Assembly: GCA_041651175.1 (NCBI GenBank)
Contig: JBAZJT010000009.1
Coordinates: 41,271 to 105,270 of the forward strand
Direction: 5' to 3'
Source of the DNA: Elusimicrobiales bacterium
GTDB taxonomy: Bacteria; Elusimicrobiota; Elusimicrobia; Elusimicrobiales; Elusimicrobiaceae
Length of the DNA stretch: 64,000 nt
Shown here: positions 47,569 to 56,230 of the stretch, piece by piece
Position numbering within the stretch: the first letter of the stretch is position 1
How the letters are laid out: each line of letters begins with the position of its first letter
Notes under the pieces: model-generated
Told to the model about the DNA's origin: nothing
Databases searched by the model: none
The model's input: only the letters and a program-made list of their open reading frames with translations
Made by a program: the position numbers and the translations under genes

Positions 47569-48596
47569 AAAAATATCTGAACACTTTGTTTGTTACCACT
47601 CAAGGTTCGTACCTGTCAAAGGAGGGGGAAACCATTGTCGTCAGCGCGGACAGGGAAAAACTGCTGCAAGTTCCCGCCATCGCATTGGGCGGCATAGTGT
47701 GTTTCGGCAATGTGGCTTGCAGCCCTTTTCTGCTGGGATTTTGCGCCGAAAGCGGCATTACGGTCAGTTTTCTGACCGAGTACGGCAGATTTTTGGCGAG
47801 CGTGCAGGGGAAAATATCCGGCAACGTGCTTTTGCGGCGCAAGCAATACCGTGTTGCGGACACCGAAACGGAATGCCTTGCAATCGCGCGCGCATTTACC
47901 ATCGGCAAAATTTACAACTGCCGCAGCGTGCTTTGCCGCGCCTTGCGCGATCACGGCGATAAAATAGACAGGCAGGCGGTTGAAGCTGCCGTCAACGCTC
48001 TTGCCCATTCGGTGAAAAAAGCGCAAAGCTGCGCGACGCTGGATTTCCTGCGGGGCGTAGAGGGCGAGGCGGCAAAACTGTATTTTTCCGTGTTCAATAA
48101 CCTGATTCTGGCGCAGAAAGACGCTTTCAATTTCGACGAGCGCAACCGCCGTCCGCCGCTGGACAATGTCAATTGCCTGCTTTCGTTTATCTACACTTTG
48201 CTTATGCACGATGTGCGCGCCGCGCTTGAGACGGTGGGGTTGGATTCCTGTGTCGGTTTCATGCACAAGGACAGGCCCGGCAGAGCAAGCCTTGCGCTGG
48301 ACATGATGGAAGAATGGCGTCCTGTTATCGCGGACAGGCTGGCGCTCTCCCTGATAAATCGGGAACAACTCTCAGGCAATGATTTTACCAAAGCGGAGAC
48401 AGGCGCGGTTCTGCTTTCCGATAAAGGCAGGAAGACGCTTCTGACCGCCTATCAAAAACGCAAGCAGGAGGAAATAACGCATCCCTATTTGCAGGAAACG
48501 GTTGAGACGGGTCTACTGTTTTATATTCAGGCGCTTTTGCTTGCAAGACATTTGCGCGGCGATATTGACGGGTATCCCGCTTTTCTGTGGAAGTGA
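47565..48596 (+). CDS. cas1: Cas1 integrase, type I-C
   Basis: 343 residues, family length. Metal ligands are in place: FLRGVEGEAAKLYF (Glu), GFMHKDRPGRASLALDMMEE (His and the acidic DMMEEWRP). It inserts new spacers at the leader end of the array. Full length and with all catalytic residues, so the acquisition module looks intact. Confidence 0.97.
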   Translation: MKKYLNTLFVTTQGSYLSKEGETIVVSADREKLLQVPAIALGGIVCFGNVACSPFLLGFCAESGITVSFLTEYGRFLASVQGKISGNVLLRRKQYRVADTETECLAIARAFTIGKIYNCRSVLCRALRDHGDKIDRQAVEAAVNALAHSVKKAQSCATLDFLRGVEGEAAKLYFSVFNNLILAQKDAFNFDERNRRPPLDNVNCLLSFIYTLLMHDVRAALETVGLDSCVGFMHKDRPGRASLALDMMEEWRPVIADRLALSLINREQLSGNDFTKAETGAVLLSDKGRKTLLTAYQKRKQEEITHPYLQETVETGLLFYIQALLLARHLRGDIDGYPAFLWK

Positions 48597-48605
48597 GGTT
48601 GTAAC

Positions 48606-48896
48606 ATGATGGTGCTGGTAACTTATGATGTGGCTAAGGATGAAAAGGCCGGCGCAAGACGGCTGCGCCGTGTGGCAAAAGCCTGCCAGGATTACGGCCA
48701 ACGTGTACAATTTTCGGTATTTGAGTGTGTGGTGGATCCGGCCGTTTGGGTAAAGCTCAAAAATCGTTTGATAGATGAGATAGACCCTGCAAAGGATAGC
48801 TTGCGTTTCTACTATATGGGTTCCAATTGGCAGCATAAAGTGGAACATGTCGGCGCTAAATGTTCCATGGATTTGGAAGGCCCGCTGATTTTATGA
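48606..48896 (+). CDS. cas2: Cas2, type I-C
   Basis: 96 residues (MMVLVTYDVAKDEKAGARRL), with the conserved Asp at ~8, then QFSVFECVVDPAVWVKLKNR and the C-terminal strand typical for I-C. It bridges two Cas1 dimers. Last gene of the operon, upstream of the leader and array. Confidence 0.97.
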   Translation: MMVLVTYDVAKDEKAGARRLRRVAKACQDYGQRVQFSVFECVVDPAVWVKLKNRLIDEIDPAKDSLRFYYMGSNWQHKVEHVGAKCSMDLEGPLIL

Positions 48897-49071
48897 GCGG
48901 GTGCGAACCTGAAGTTGGGAGACATGGCCAGTGGGGTTCGCGGAAACAGTTTTGTATTGTTGCAAATCGCACGGTATGCGATGCGGCAAGAGCAATTTGA
49001 CGGTGCATTGCCCAAATTCGCAGAAATTGCTGAAAATACACTTGCAGCATAAGCAGAATTCAGGTGTATGT
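48897..49071 (+). promoter_or_regulatory. CRISPR leader
   Basis: 175 bases between cas2 and the first repeat, with A/T-rich patches (GTTTTGTATTGTTGCAAATC, TTGCTGAAAATACACTTGC). The array lies in the expected orientation: the repeats end in TTGAAAC away from this side. New spacers should enter here. Confidence 0.75.
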
Positions 49072-49987
49072 GTCGCCCCCCATGCGGGGGCGTGGGTTGA
49101 AACCGCCGCAACGCGTGCCATGTCGCGTTTAACCGTGGTCGCCCCCCATGCGGGGGCGTGGGTTGAAACCGTAGGGACCGGGGGATTTATAGCACTGGGA
49201 GGTGGTCGCCCCCCATGCGGGGGCGTGGGTTGAAACGCGCTCCCGCGGGAAGTGCTGGCGGCGCGCTTACTGGGTGTCGCCCCCCATGCGGGGGCGTGGG
49301 TTGAAACGCGGCTATGACCAGTACGTCGGTGTTTGCCCCCGGTGTCGCCCCCCATGCGGGGGCGTGGGTTGAAACTGGTCCTCGTAATAATAAGCGCTAT
49401 CCACGCCGGGTGTCGCCCCCCATGCGGGGGCGTGGGTTGAAACACTCAACCCGGATTCCGCGGATGGCTGGATAGCGAGTGTCGCCCCCCATGCGGGGGC
49501 GTGGGTTGAAACTGCTTATGGCCTGAAATAGACTGCGGGCTATTTCGTGTCGCCCCCCATGCGGGGGCGTGGGTTGAAACCAGTATCAGCAGATAAAAAA
49601 TCTCGAGGAACAAAAGTGTCGCCCCCCATGCGGGGGCGTGGGTTGAAACTGGCACCTTGCCAGACGCTTCGCCCCCGAAGGCGGGTGTCGCCCCCCATGC
49701 GGGGGCGTGGGTTGAAACTGGCACCTTGCCAGACGCTTCGCCCCCGAAGGCGGGTGTCGCCCCCCATGCGGGGGCGTGGGTTGAAACTGCAAACTTGACT
49801 TTACACGCGCGGCGGACTACGGTCGCCCCCCATGCGGGGGCGTGGGTTGAAACCTGTTCCGCGTCGGGAAAAGCTATCTGGCGCGCATGTCGCCCCCCAT
49901 GCGGGGGCGTGGGTTGAAACTCGTCGTAATACTGGCAGGCCAGATGTACCCTTGTGTCGCCCCCCATGCGGGGGCGTGGGTTGAAAC
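49072..49987 (+). CRISPR. Type I-C CRISPR array, 14 repeats and 13 spacers
   Basis: Fourteen identical 32-bp repeats beginning GTCGCCCCCCATGCGGGGGC and ending GTGGGTTGAAAC, starting at 49072, 49138, 49205, 49276, 49344, 49412, 49481, 49549, 49618, 49687, 49756, 49822, 49889 and 49956. The CCCCC-ATG-CGGGGG part folds into the hairpin cut by Cas5c. Spacers are 34-39 bases. Spacers 9 and 10 (49650-49686, 49719-49755) are identical. I found no match of a spacer to the rest of the window by eye. Confidence 0.98.
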
Positions 49988-50113
49988 GCTAGGCATTTTG
50001 CTCAGGCCGGTGTGCCGCTGTAGTTGCCCACCATGTCGGTATCTGCTTGTATGGAAAGGAGGCTGACCAAGGCAAACAAAAAAAATCCTGCAAGTTGTAT
50101 AGCTGTTGACCGG

Positions 50114-50198
50114 ATAGGCGGCTCATTTCCTCCCAACTTTTATGATATAGACCGTACCCGGCCTATGCGCAAACGCGTCCATAATTCGCAAGGGGGGG
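50114..50198 (-). repeat. ~85-bp non-coding repeat, copy 2
   Basis: Reverse-orientation copy of 3954-4038. It faces copy 3 (50323-50390), so the two form an inverted pair over ~280 bases just after the CRISPR array. The stretch 49988-50811 (824 bases) has no convincing gene: it holds these two copies, CG-alternating tracts and the inverted repeat at 50548-50654. Confidence 0.65.
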
Positions 50199-50322
50199 TG
50201 CCCCGCCATTTTGCGGGTATTTCCATATCCGGCCCGTCTGGAATCGGCACAGATGGCGTTTTTGCAACATATTCATTTTCTTCGCTCCGACGCGCGCGCG
50301 AACATGTGCCTTTTTACAGTTT

Positions 50323-50390
50323 TGCACGCGCGCGCGTTTAGGCATCGCGCGGTCTATAGTCAAAAAGCCGGGAGGAAATGACCCGCCTAT
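50323..50390 (+). repeat. ~85-bp non-coding repeat, copy 3 (partial)
   Basis: Shares GGTCTATA, AAAAAGCCGGGAGGA and CGCCTATAGG with copies 1 and 2; the outer C-run block is missing and replaced by a CGCGCGCG tract. Confidence 0.6.
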
Positions 50391-50547
50391 AGGCTGGGGC
50401 AGTCGGTTTTGCGGGTTGGATGTCCTCAAATCCATAAGCCCCTTGCCGCTTTGCGGCTGCACATTATCTTTGGATTTGGTGTTCTCAAACGATGGTGTCC
50501 AAAAACCACCGTTAAGCAAGTTGGGAATACCGTGTCTGACCGGGTTT

Positions 50548-50654
50548 GACCGGGAAGACCGGGTATTTTCCACTGCGCGACTTCTTCAAAATACGGGGAT
50601 ATGAGGCTGGATGTGTAAAAGTAGGATAGTGGCGCAAACCCGGTCTTCCCGGTC
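50548..50654. repeat. 17-bp perfect inverted repeat with extra half-sites
   Basis: GACCGGGAAGACCGGGT at 50548-50564 is inverted exactly at 50638-50654, with further GACCGGGT copies just outside (from 50538) and a GGTCAG at the other end. It lies ~160 bases before the gene at 50812 and upstream of the primase gene. Iteron or operator; candidate origin of the element. Confidence 0.6.
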
Positions 50655-50811
50655 AGTTGGTCCGCCACACAATACAAGTTAGCGGGTGGCTTACCGCCTC
50701 GAACCCGGTCATGGGCAGCATTTGCCGCCGGCCCCTGAATTTTGGAGAATCTTTAAACGCCAGCCGTTCAGGCCATCGTTTTGATGCGCGATTTCAAGTG
50801 AGGGTTTAGCA

Positions 50812-51882
50812 ATGGGAACTGACAACCAATATCTATATTCGGTGACCACGGACTTTTTTATTTTCCTGCTTCACAATGCGTATCAGGAAGCGTTCAAGTG
50901 CTCGTATATAAAGGCCGGTTACCTGAATGCTTTGCTTGCGGATTTGGACTATACCGAAACCGGCAAATTCATTTCCATCCGATATACCGGCGCAGCCAAG
51001 GATTGCCGGTATCCGGCTTTGCGCAAAGGCAACGTTGTCCCGCTGACAAAGGATTTTCTCGCGCTGGCGGAAAACCCCGGCAAGGGCGGATTTTCGGCTT
51101 ACGAATTACAACTGCGCGACCGGAAAGGTCTTGAAGCCTTTCTTGCGCGATACTTGCAGGCCTATGAAGCGGGGCAATGCCATTGTCGGGAGATAAACTA
51201 TTTTCCCTACCAAACCGGCATGGATGTCATAGAAAGCCTGTTCGGCCCCAGCTATATACGCTTTGGCGCGACATTTTACGTCACCGCCAAACTGGAGCAT
51301 GCTGATTTTGAGCAACACCGGCCTGCCATTTTGGCGCGTGAAGACCCGTTCCACTTGCTCCAAGAGTTCCGCGAGCGGCTCCGCCTGGGCGAGTTGCTGC
51401 TGAGCCTTGCCGGCAAAAGTTACATAAGCATTCAGGACGCTGATTACGACGAGGATAAGCCGGGGCTGTTGAATATTCTTGTGCGCTTTGAACGGAGTCC
51501 TCAGGAAATAAAAGATATTGAAGGCTACTGGCTGGCATATGGCGGCTTGCGCGTCAACGAAGCCGACGGTGTGGCGTTTTACAAGAACAACCGTTACCCA
51601 TTCGCTTCCAACCGCACTTTGGAATTCAAGCTTTTGTGCCATCTGATAAAAAACCACGGCAAAAAACTTAGCATTACAAAAACCTACGACAGCCTTTCCG
51701 GCGGCGAGGAAACTTTCGGTACGGCTAAAGAGACCATCCAGTGCAAGAAATCGCGGATGAAAGATTACGTCAAGAACCTGCGCCATAACCTCGGAATCGC
51801 GGCTGATAAAACCCCCTCTGTAGACATCATGCTGACCGGCGAAAACGTGCTGCTTATAGCGACCCCTCCGGTACGCGCCTGA
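50812..51882 (+). CDS. Unknown island protein with a C-terminal winged-helix-like part
   Basis: 356 residues (MGTDNQYLYSVTTDFFIFLL). The first ~250 residues match nothing I know. The last ~100 (RTLEFKLLCHLIKNHGKKLS, then KKSRMKDYVKNLRHNLGI) look like an OmpR/PhoB-type winged helix. It precedes the primase-helicase, with an inverted repeat upstream, so an initiator or regulator of replication is possible. Not assigned. Confidence 0.7.
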   Translation: MGTDNQYLYSVTTDFFIFLLHNAYQEAFKCSYIKAGYLNALLADLDYTETGKFISIRYTGAAKDCRYPALRKGNVVPLTKDFLALAENPGKGGFSAYELQLRDRKGLEAFLARYLQAYEAGQCHCREINYFPYQTGMDVIESLFGPSYIRFGATFYVTAKLEHADFEQHRPAILAREDPFHLLQEFRERLRLGELLLSLAGKSYISIQDADYDEDKPGLLNILVRFERSPQEIKDIEGYWLAYGGLRVNEADGVAFYKNNRYPFASNRTLEFKLLCHLIKNHGKKLSITKTYDSLSGGEETFGTAKETIQCKKSRMKDYVKNLRHNLGIAADKTPSVDIMLTGENVLLIATPPVRA

Positions 51883-52026
51883 AATCCCCCGGGTAATTAC
51901 ATAAAACCCCTCCGCGAGGCGGTATTTTATCCCTCTCGGGACGGGCGGTAAACTTAATGGTGAAGCGTTACAGCTTGCGCCACTGAGTGTTTTTTCCATT
52001 GTCCTTGTGGCCCGCAAGCCCGGAGA

Positions 52027-54210
52027 GTGCGAGTTATGGCAGACACGGAAACTTTTTTTGCGGGTCATATAGAAGGAATCAAGCGCGGGCGGAACGGCCA
52101 GCGTTCCGGCAAATGCCCGTTCCATGACGACCGGCAGGCCTCGTTTTCTTTCAATGTGGAGGATGGGGTGTGGACCTGCCATGCCGGCTGCGGCAGCGGC
52201 GGGCTGAAAGAGTTTGCCCGAAAGCTCGGCTTGCCAGCTGAATCAATCCCGCATATTGCCAAAGTGCGGCATGAAATACTCGCCGCCTATGATTATAAGG
52301 ACGAGCAAGGCGATTTGCTTTTCCAAATGGTTCGTTATGTGCCGAAGGATTTCCGGCAGCGCCGTCCGGATGGCAGCGGTGGTTGGATATGGAACCTTGA
52401 ATGCGTGCGCCGTGTGCCTTATCGGTTGCCGGAGCTTATTGAAGCGATGGACCGCGACGAAACCGTATTCATCGTGGAAGGCGAGAAGGATGTGGAAACT
52501 TTGCGTTCGCATGGTTTCACCGCCACCTGCAACCCCGGTGGAGCCGGCAAATGGCGCGACGAATATAGCAGCTTCTTCACTGAGATGTACATCGCCGTTA
52601 TCCCGGACAACGACGAGGTGGGACGAAAACATGCCCGGCAAATCTGCAAAAGTCTAGCCGGCATTGCCCGAAGCGTAAAGCTGGTGGAACTGCCGGGCGT
52701 TGCCAGGAAGGGCGAGGATGTATCAGATTGGATAAGCGCAGGGCATAGCGCAAAAGAATTGATAGCGCTGGCTTTGAACGCGCCTGAGTATTCCGCGCAA
52801 GCAGCGGAGGCAACCCAAACCGCAGAAGCAACCACCGGCAAACAACAACCCGACACAAATATTAAGCGTTTTTTCAGCGGCAAAGAATTCCTGCCAAACA
52901 GGCTGGCCGAAGAATTGCAGTCGGAGCATAGGTTTTTATCCACGCCGATTGACGATGCCGGACGCGGCGTGCGGCTGCTGGTGTATCGTGACGGTGTCTA
53001 TGAATCCGGCGAATCGTCAGCCCGCAACATGGCGCACCGGTTCTTGCTGGACAGGTCAAAACCTGACAGATTGGAATCAGTCTGCGCGCTTATCCGCGAA
53101 AGCACAAAACAGCCTGAACCGGCGTTGAACACACATGTGCAGCGGCTTGTTTGTGTCGGCAACGGCATGGTGGATTGGCGGACGGATGAATTATTGCCGC
53201 ACTCGCCGGATTATCATTGCACCTTCAAAATCAACGCCGATTATCTGCCTGATGCGCGCGACGCAATCGTGGGCAAGTTTCTGCAAGAGGTGTTTCCTCC
53301 GGACGCGCTTGTGCTTGCCGAGGAATTGCTGGGCTATCTTGTCCGGCCCACCACAAAGTTCCAAAAAGCGTTCATGCTGACGGGTTTCGGCGCGAACGGG
53401 AAAAGCACATTCCTTTCCGCGCTGATAAGTTTCCTGGGCGCTGAAAACGTGTCCCATGTCGGGTTGCAGGACTTCAGCGAAAACCGGTTTGCCTTGGCGG
53501 AATTGCAGGGCAAGTTGCTGAACTGTTACCCGGACTTGCCGTCGCGCGGGTTGGAGCAGAGCGACATATTCAAAGCCCTGGTATCCGGCGACACGATAAA
53601 AGCGGAGCGCAAACACGCGCATCCGTTTGTGTTGGCCACGACGGCAAGGCTTATATTCAGCGCCAATGAGTTGCCGCGCAGCAAGGACACCACCAACGCA
53701 TTTTTCAGGCGTTGGCTTATCATCCCGTTCCCCAACACTTTTGAAGGCGTGCAGGCCGACAGAACGCTGGTGGAAAAACTCACCACACCGCAGGCGCGCG
53801 CCGCTTTGCTTGGATACGCGCTGCGCGGTTTGAGACGCCTTGAAGAACAGCAGGGGTTCAGCGATTGTGTCAGCGTGCGCGAAGCAGGAAATCGTTACCG
53901 CAAGGATTGCGACAGCGCGTTCCAGTTCGCTGAGGAGCGGCTTGAAAAAGCAGAAGGTCGTGAACTGGGCAAGGCCGTTGTCTATGAAGTTTACAAACAA
54001 TGGTGCGAAGCGGAAGGTTTGCGTCCTGTAAGCGTCCGCAATTTTAACAAGCGGCTGGCGGACAGCATGAAGCTCGCGGAAGGGCGCGCAATGCTTGACA
54101 GGCAACGTCAGCGCGTTTGGATTGGCGTGTGGTGGTCAGATGAACAGCCGGTCGCGGTAGTCGGGCAAGCCGACGCAGATTTGCCGGAGGACGAACGCTA
54201 TGCAGATTAA
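52027..54210 (+). CDS. Primase-helicase of element 2 (CHC2 zinc finger, Toprim, D5 helicase)
   Basis: 727 residues. The zinc finger is SGKCPFHDDRQASFSF with WTCHAGCGSGG (residues ~25-60). The Toprim domain has VFIVEGEKDVETLRSHGF and YIAVIPDNDEVGRKHAR. D5_N occupies ~300-450. The SF3 helicase is FMLTGFGANGKSTFLSALIS (Walker A), then LNCYPDLPSRGLEQSDIFKA and LIFSANELPRSKDTTNAFFR. It primes and unwinds DNA for the element's own replication. A primase-helicase and integrase without structural genes is the usual core of phage satellites. The stop overlaps the start of the 53-aa gene. Confidence 0.93.
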   Translation: MRVMADTETFFAGHIEGIKRGRNGQRSGKCPFHDDRQASFSFNVEDGVWTCHAGCGSGGLKEFARKLGLPAESIPHIAKVRHEILAAYDYKDEQGDLLFQMVRYVPKDFRQRRPDGSGGWIWNLECVRRVPYRLPELIEAMDRDETVFIVEGEKDVETLRSHGFTATCNPGGAGKWRDEYSSFFTEMYIAVIPDNDEVGRKHARQICKSLAGIARSVKLVELPGVARKGEDVSDWISAGHSAKELIALALNAPEYSAQAAEATQTAEATTGKQQPDTNIKRFFSGKEFLPNRLAEELQSEHRFLSTPIDDAGRGVRLLVYRDGVYESGESSARNMAHRFLLDRSKPDRLESVCALIRESTKQPEPALNTHVQRLVCVGNGMVDWRTDELLPHSPDYHCTFKINADYLPDARDAIVGKFLQEVFPPDALVLAEELLGYLVRPTTKFQKAFMLTGFGANGKSTFLSALISFLGAENVSHVGLQDFSENRFALAELQGKLLNCYPDLPSRGLEQSDIFKALVSGDTIKAERKHAHPFVLATTARLIFSANELPRSKDTTNAFFRRWLIIPFPNTFEGVQADRTLVEKLTTPQARAALLGYALRGLRRLEEQQGFSDCVSVREAGNRYRKDCDSAFQFAEERLEKAEGRELGKAVVYEVYKQWCEAEGLRPVSVRNFNKRLADSMKLAEGRAMLDRQRQRVWIGVWWSDEQPVAVVGQADADLPEDERYAD

Positions 54211-54361
54211 CAGGATTCCAAACATGCCCATAACGCTGGAAGAACGAATGGACGCGCTGGCGGAAGCCTTTGCTGAAGGCTTTATATACCTCGCCGAGCA
54301 TGATTTGCTGGGCGAATTCGCCGATAATATGCTGCCTGAAGCGGGTTCACAAAACCCTTGA
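54200..54361 (+). CDS. Small protein preceding the serine recombinase (element 2)
   Basis: 53 residues (MQINRIPNMPITLEERMDAL, ending LPEAGSQNP), homologous along its whole length to the 51-aa protein at 18133. It overlaps the primase-helicase end by 11 bp, so it is translationally coupled to it, and the recombinase promoter begins in its last codons. Co-expression with replication genes rather than the recombinase fits a directionality factor needed for excision; inference. Confidence 0.75.
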   Translation: MQINRIPNMPITLEERMDALAEAFAEGFIYLAEHDLLGEFADNMLPEAGSQNP

Positions 54362-54386
54362 TGTTCGGCGGGAATGACTGTACCCT
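54358..54386 (+). promoter_or_regulatory. Promoter of recombinase 2
   Basis: TTGATG, 17 bases, TACCCT, followed by TCATGGTGGAGG before the start. See 18285-18313 for the sister site. Confidence 0.75.
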
Positions 54387-54406
54387 TCATGGTGGAGGAT
54401 AATTAT

Positions 54407-56128
54407 ATGACAGCTGACAAAATCGCGGAAACTAAAAAGATTAAGCTGATTGCGGTTTACACGCGCAAATCCAACGACGAGAACCTTGGCAACAATGTCA
54501 CATCGCTGGACAGCCAGAAATCCTGCTGCCGGAGCTACATCAACATTCAGCAGGCAAACGGGTGGCAGGAATATCCTGAAGTGTTTGACGACCCCGCCGA
54601 GTCCGGCAAGAGCCTGAAACGCCCGGCCATGCAACGGCTTCTTAAAATCATCGGCGAAGGCAAGATAGACGGCGTGATCGTCTACAAGCTGGACCGGCTT
54701 ACGCGCAACAGCAAGGATTTTCATTATTTGCTGGAGCTTTTTGAAAAGCATAATGTCGCGTTTATCTCGGCGACGGAGAGCATAGACACCAAAAGCCCTC
54801 AGGGTCGGCTTATGACGGCGATTATGGTGCAATTCGCGCAGTATGACCGCGAGTTGGACCAAGAGCGCTCAAAGGATTTCCACCTGTCGCGGGCGAAGAA
54901 AGGCTTGTGGTGCGGCGGGTTGCCGCCGTTGGGCTATGACGCGAAAGATAAGCTGCTGGTGGTGAACGAGAAAGAAGCCGAACTGGTGCGTCGCATCTTT
55001 GCGCTCTATATCCAACACCAATCCACAATCCGCGTCGCAGAGGAATTGAACCGACTGGGCTTTCGGCGCAAAGCATACCAGACGCTGACGGGTAAACCCT
55101 ATGGCGGGCAGCCGTTTGATATGGACGGCGTGTTGCGTGTGCTTCAGCGCAAAGTCTATACCGGCATTGTCCGCAACGAGCGGACCGGACAGGAATTCCC
55201 CGGACAACACACGCCCATAATCGAAACAGCGCAATTTGAATATGTCCAGAAATTACTAGCATCGCGCAACCATCGCGGCGGGGAAGTGCATTATGCCGCC
55301 AACAAATACGGCTTTCTGCTCAAAGGCATGATTCGCTGCGGCGAATGCGGCAGCGCGGTAACGCCGTATATCCGGCCTAAAAAGGACAAGGTTTACCTGT
55401 ATTACAAATGCCTCGGACAAAAAACGAACTTGGGCGACAAATGCGCGTTCACAAGCATTGGCGCGCGGAAGTTAGAGGAATTCATCATTGAAAAGCTGGC
55501 GGCTATCGGCTGGGACAGGCCATTTCTGGAGGATGTGCTGGCCAAGGCGCAAAAGTTGACAAAAGCGAGCATCGGCCCATTGGAAGCCGAGAAGCGGAAA
55601 TTACAGGAGCATTTGAACGGTTTGCAGACGCAGATACAAGGGCTTGTGGAAATGGCAAAGTCAGGCGGCGCGACGAAACAGACAGCCGACGAGCTTGCGC
55701 GGCTGGAAAGCGCAAAGGTTGAGATTACGGCGCGAATCGCGCAACTGGAAGCCATCATAGCGCACCGCCAACGAGCGGTTTACGATGTGGACGCAGTGCA
55801 GGGCGTATTCAAGCGATTCGCGCTGTTTATCAACCGGATTCCGCTGGAACATAAGATGCGGATTATCAGGCTTTTGGTGGAGCGGGTGATTATATCCACA
55901 AACCGCATTGAGGTGCGCCTGCGGGAGCTTCCCGTCGGGGATTTGCAGAAAGCGCTGGATAAACGGCTGTTATCCGGCGATATGCGGGAAGTATTTAGGG
56001 GGGACGGTTTTGCAGAACGGCGGGGGCCAAATGCCACTGCAAACAAAAACTGCCACCGGAGTTCGGTAGCAGAATTTGGTCAAGACTGGCGGGGACGACG
56101 GGATTTGAACCCGCGGTCTCTGCCTTGA
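54407..56128 (+). CDS. Large serine recombinase (integrase) of element 2
   Basis: 573 residues from the ATG at 54407 (MTADKIAETKKIKLIAVYTR), 8 bases after GGAGG; an in-frame ATG 11 codons upstream is in the promoter. Catalytic Ser ~22 in YTRKSNDE. Layout as in recombinase 1: resolvase domain, recombinase domain, zinc ribbon (CGECGSAVTPY...YYKCLGQ), coiled coil. The two proteins are alike over nearly their full length. The last ~20 codons cross the attachment site and read the tRNA-Asp gene antisense (GRRDLNPRSLP), so the C-terminus is defined by the insertion site. Confidence 0.94.
   Translation: MTADKIAETKKIKLIAVYTRKSNDENLGNNVTSLDSQKSCCRSYINIQQANGWQEYPEVFDDPAESGKSLKRPAMQRLLKIIGEGKIDGVIVYKLDRLTRNSKDFHYLLELFEKHNVAFISATESIDTKSPQGRLMTAIMVQFAQYDRELDQERSKDFHLSRAKKGLWCGGLPPLGYDAKDKLLVVNEKEAELVRRIFALYIQHQSTIRVAEELNRLGFRRKAYQTLTGKPYGGQPFDMDGVLRVLQRKVYTGIVRNERTGQEFPGQHTPIIETAQFEYVQKLLASRNHRGGEVHYAANKYGFLLKGMIRCGECGSAVTPYIRPKKDKVYLYYKCLGQKTNLGDKCAFTSIGARKLEEFIIEKLAAIGWDRPFLEDVLAKAQKLTKASIGPLEAEKRKLQEHLNGLQTQIQGLVEMAKSGGATKQTADELARLESAKVEITARIAQLEAIIAHRQRAVYDVDAVQGVFKRFALFINRIPLEHKMRIIRLLVERVIISTNRIEVRLRELPVGDLQKALDKRLLSGDMREVFRGDGFAERRGPNATANKNCHRSSVAEFGQDWRGRRDLNPRSLP
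56041..56094. repeat. Attachment-site repeat, right end of element 2
   Basis: Partner of 19936-19989 (two mismatches in 54). It ends inside the tRNA-Asp acceptor stem, which the insertion restores. Confidence 0.85.
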
Positions 56129-56164
56129 CAGGGCAGCGTGTTAACCAAGCTACACCACGTCCCC
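56087..56164 (-). tRNA. tRNA-Asp (anticodon GTC)
   Basis: Acceptor stem GGGGACG/CGTCCCC with discriminator G and encoded CCA; D arm GTGT...ACAC; anticodon arm CTGCC-CTGTCAA-GGCAG giving anticodon GTC; T arm GCGGG-TTCAAAT-CCCGT. All stems pair (one G-T). The 3' end is the attachment site of element 2 and presumably of the prophage before it. Confidence 0.97.
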
Positions 56165-56230
56165 ACGACGTGCTTTCTATTTTAGCTGAATTGACGGGCA
56201 AGTGCAACCTCCGCGCATGCACATGCCAGT

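Noticed and set aside
49104..49955. Self-targeting by CRISPR spacers
   Set aside because: I compared spacers with the window by eye and found no match; a real search is needed before saying anything on targets.
48891..49967. Frames through the CRISPR array (FNPRPRMGGDT repeats)
   Set aside because: These are translations of the 32-bp repeats, not proteins.
50024..50573. Two opposing frames with a shared GGSFPP-x-F...IDR pattern
   Set aside because: The shared peptide comes from the ~85-bp DNA repeat; the frames have poor ribosome sites, and the equivalent frame at 3954-4038 is broken by a stop.
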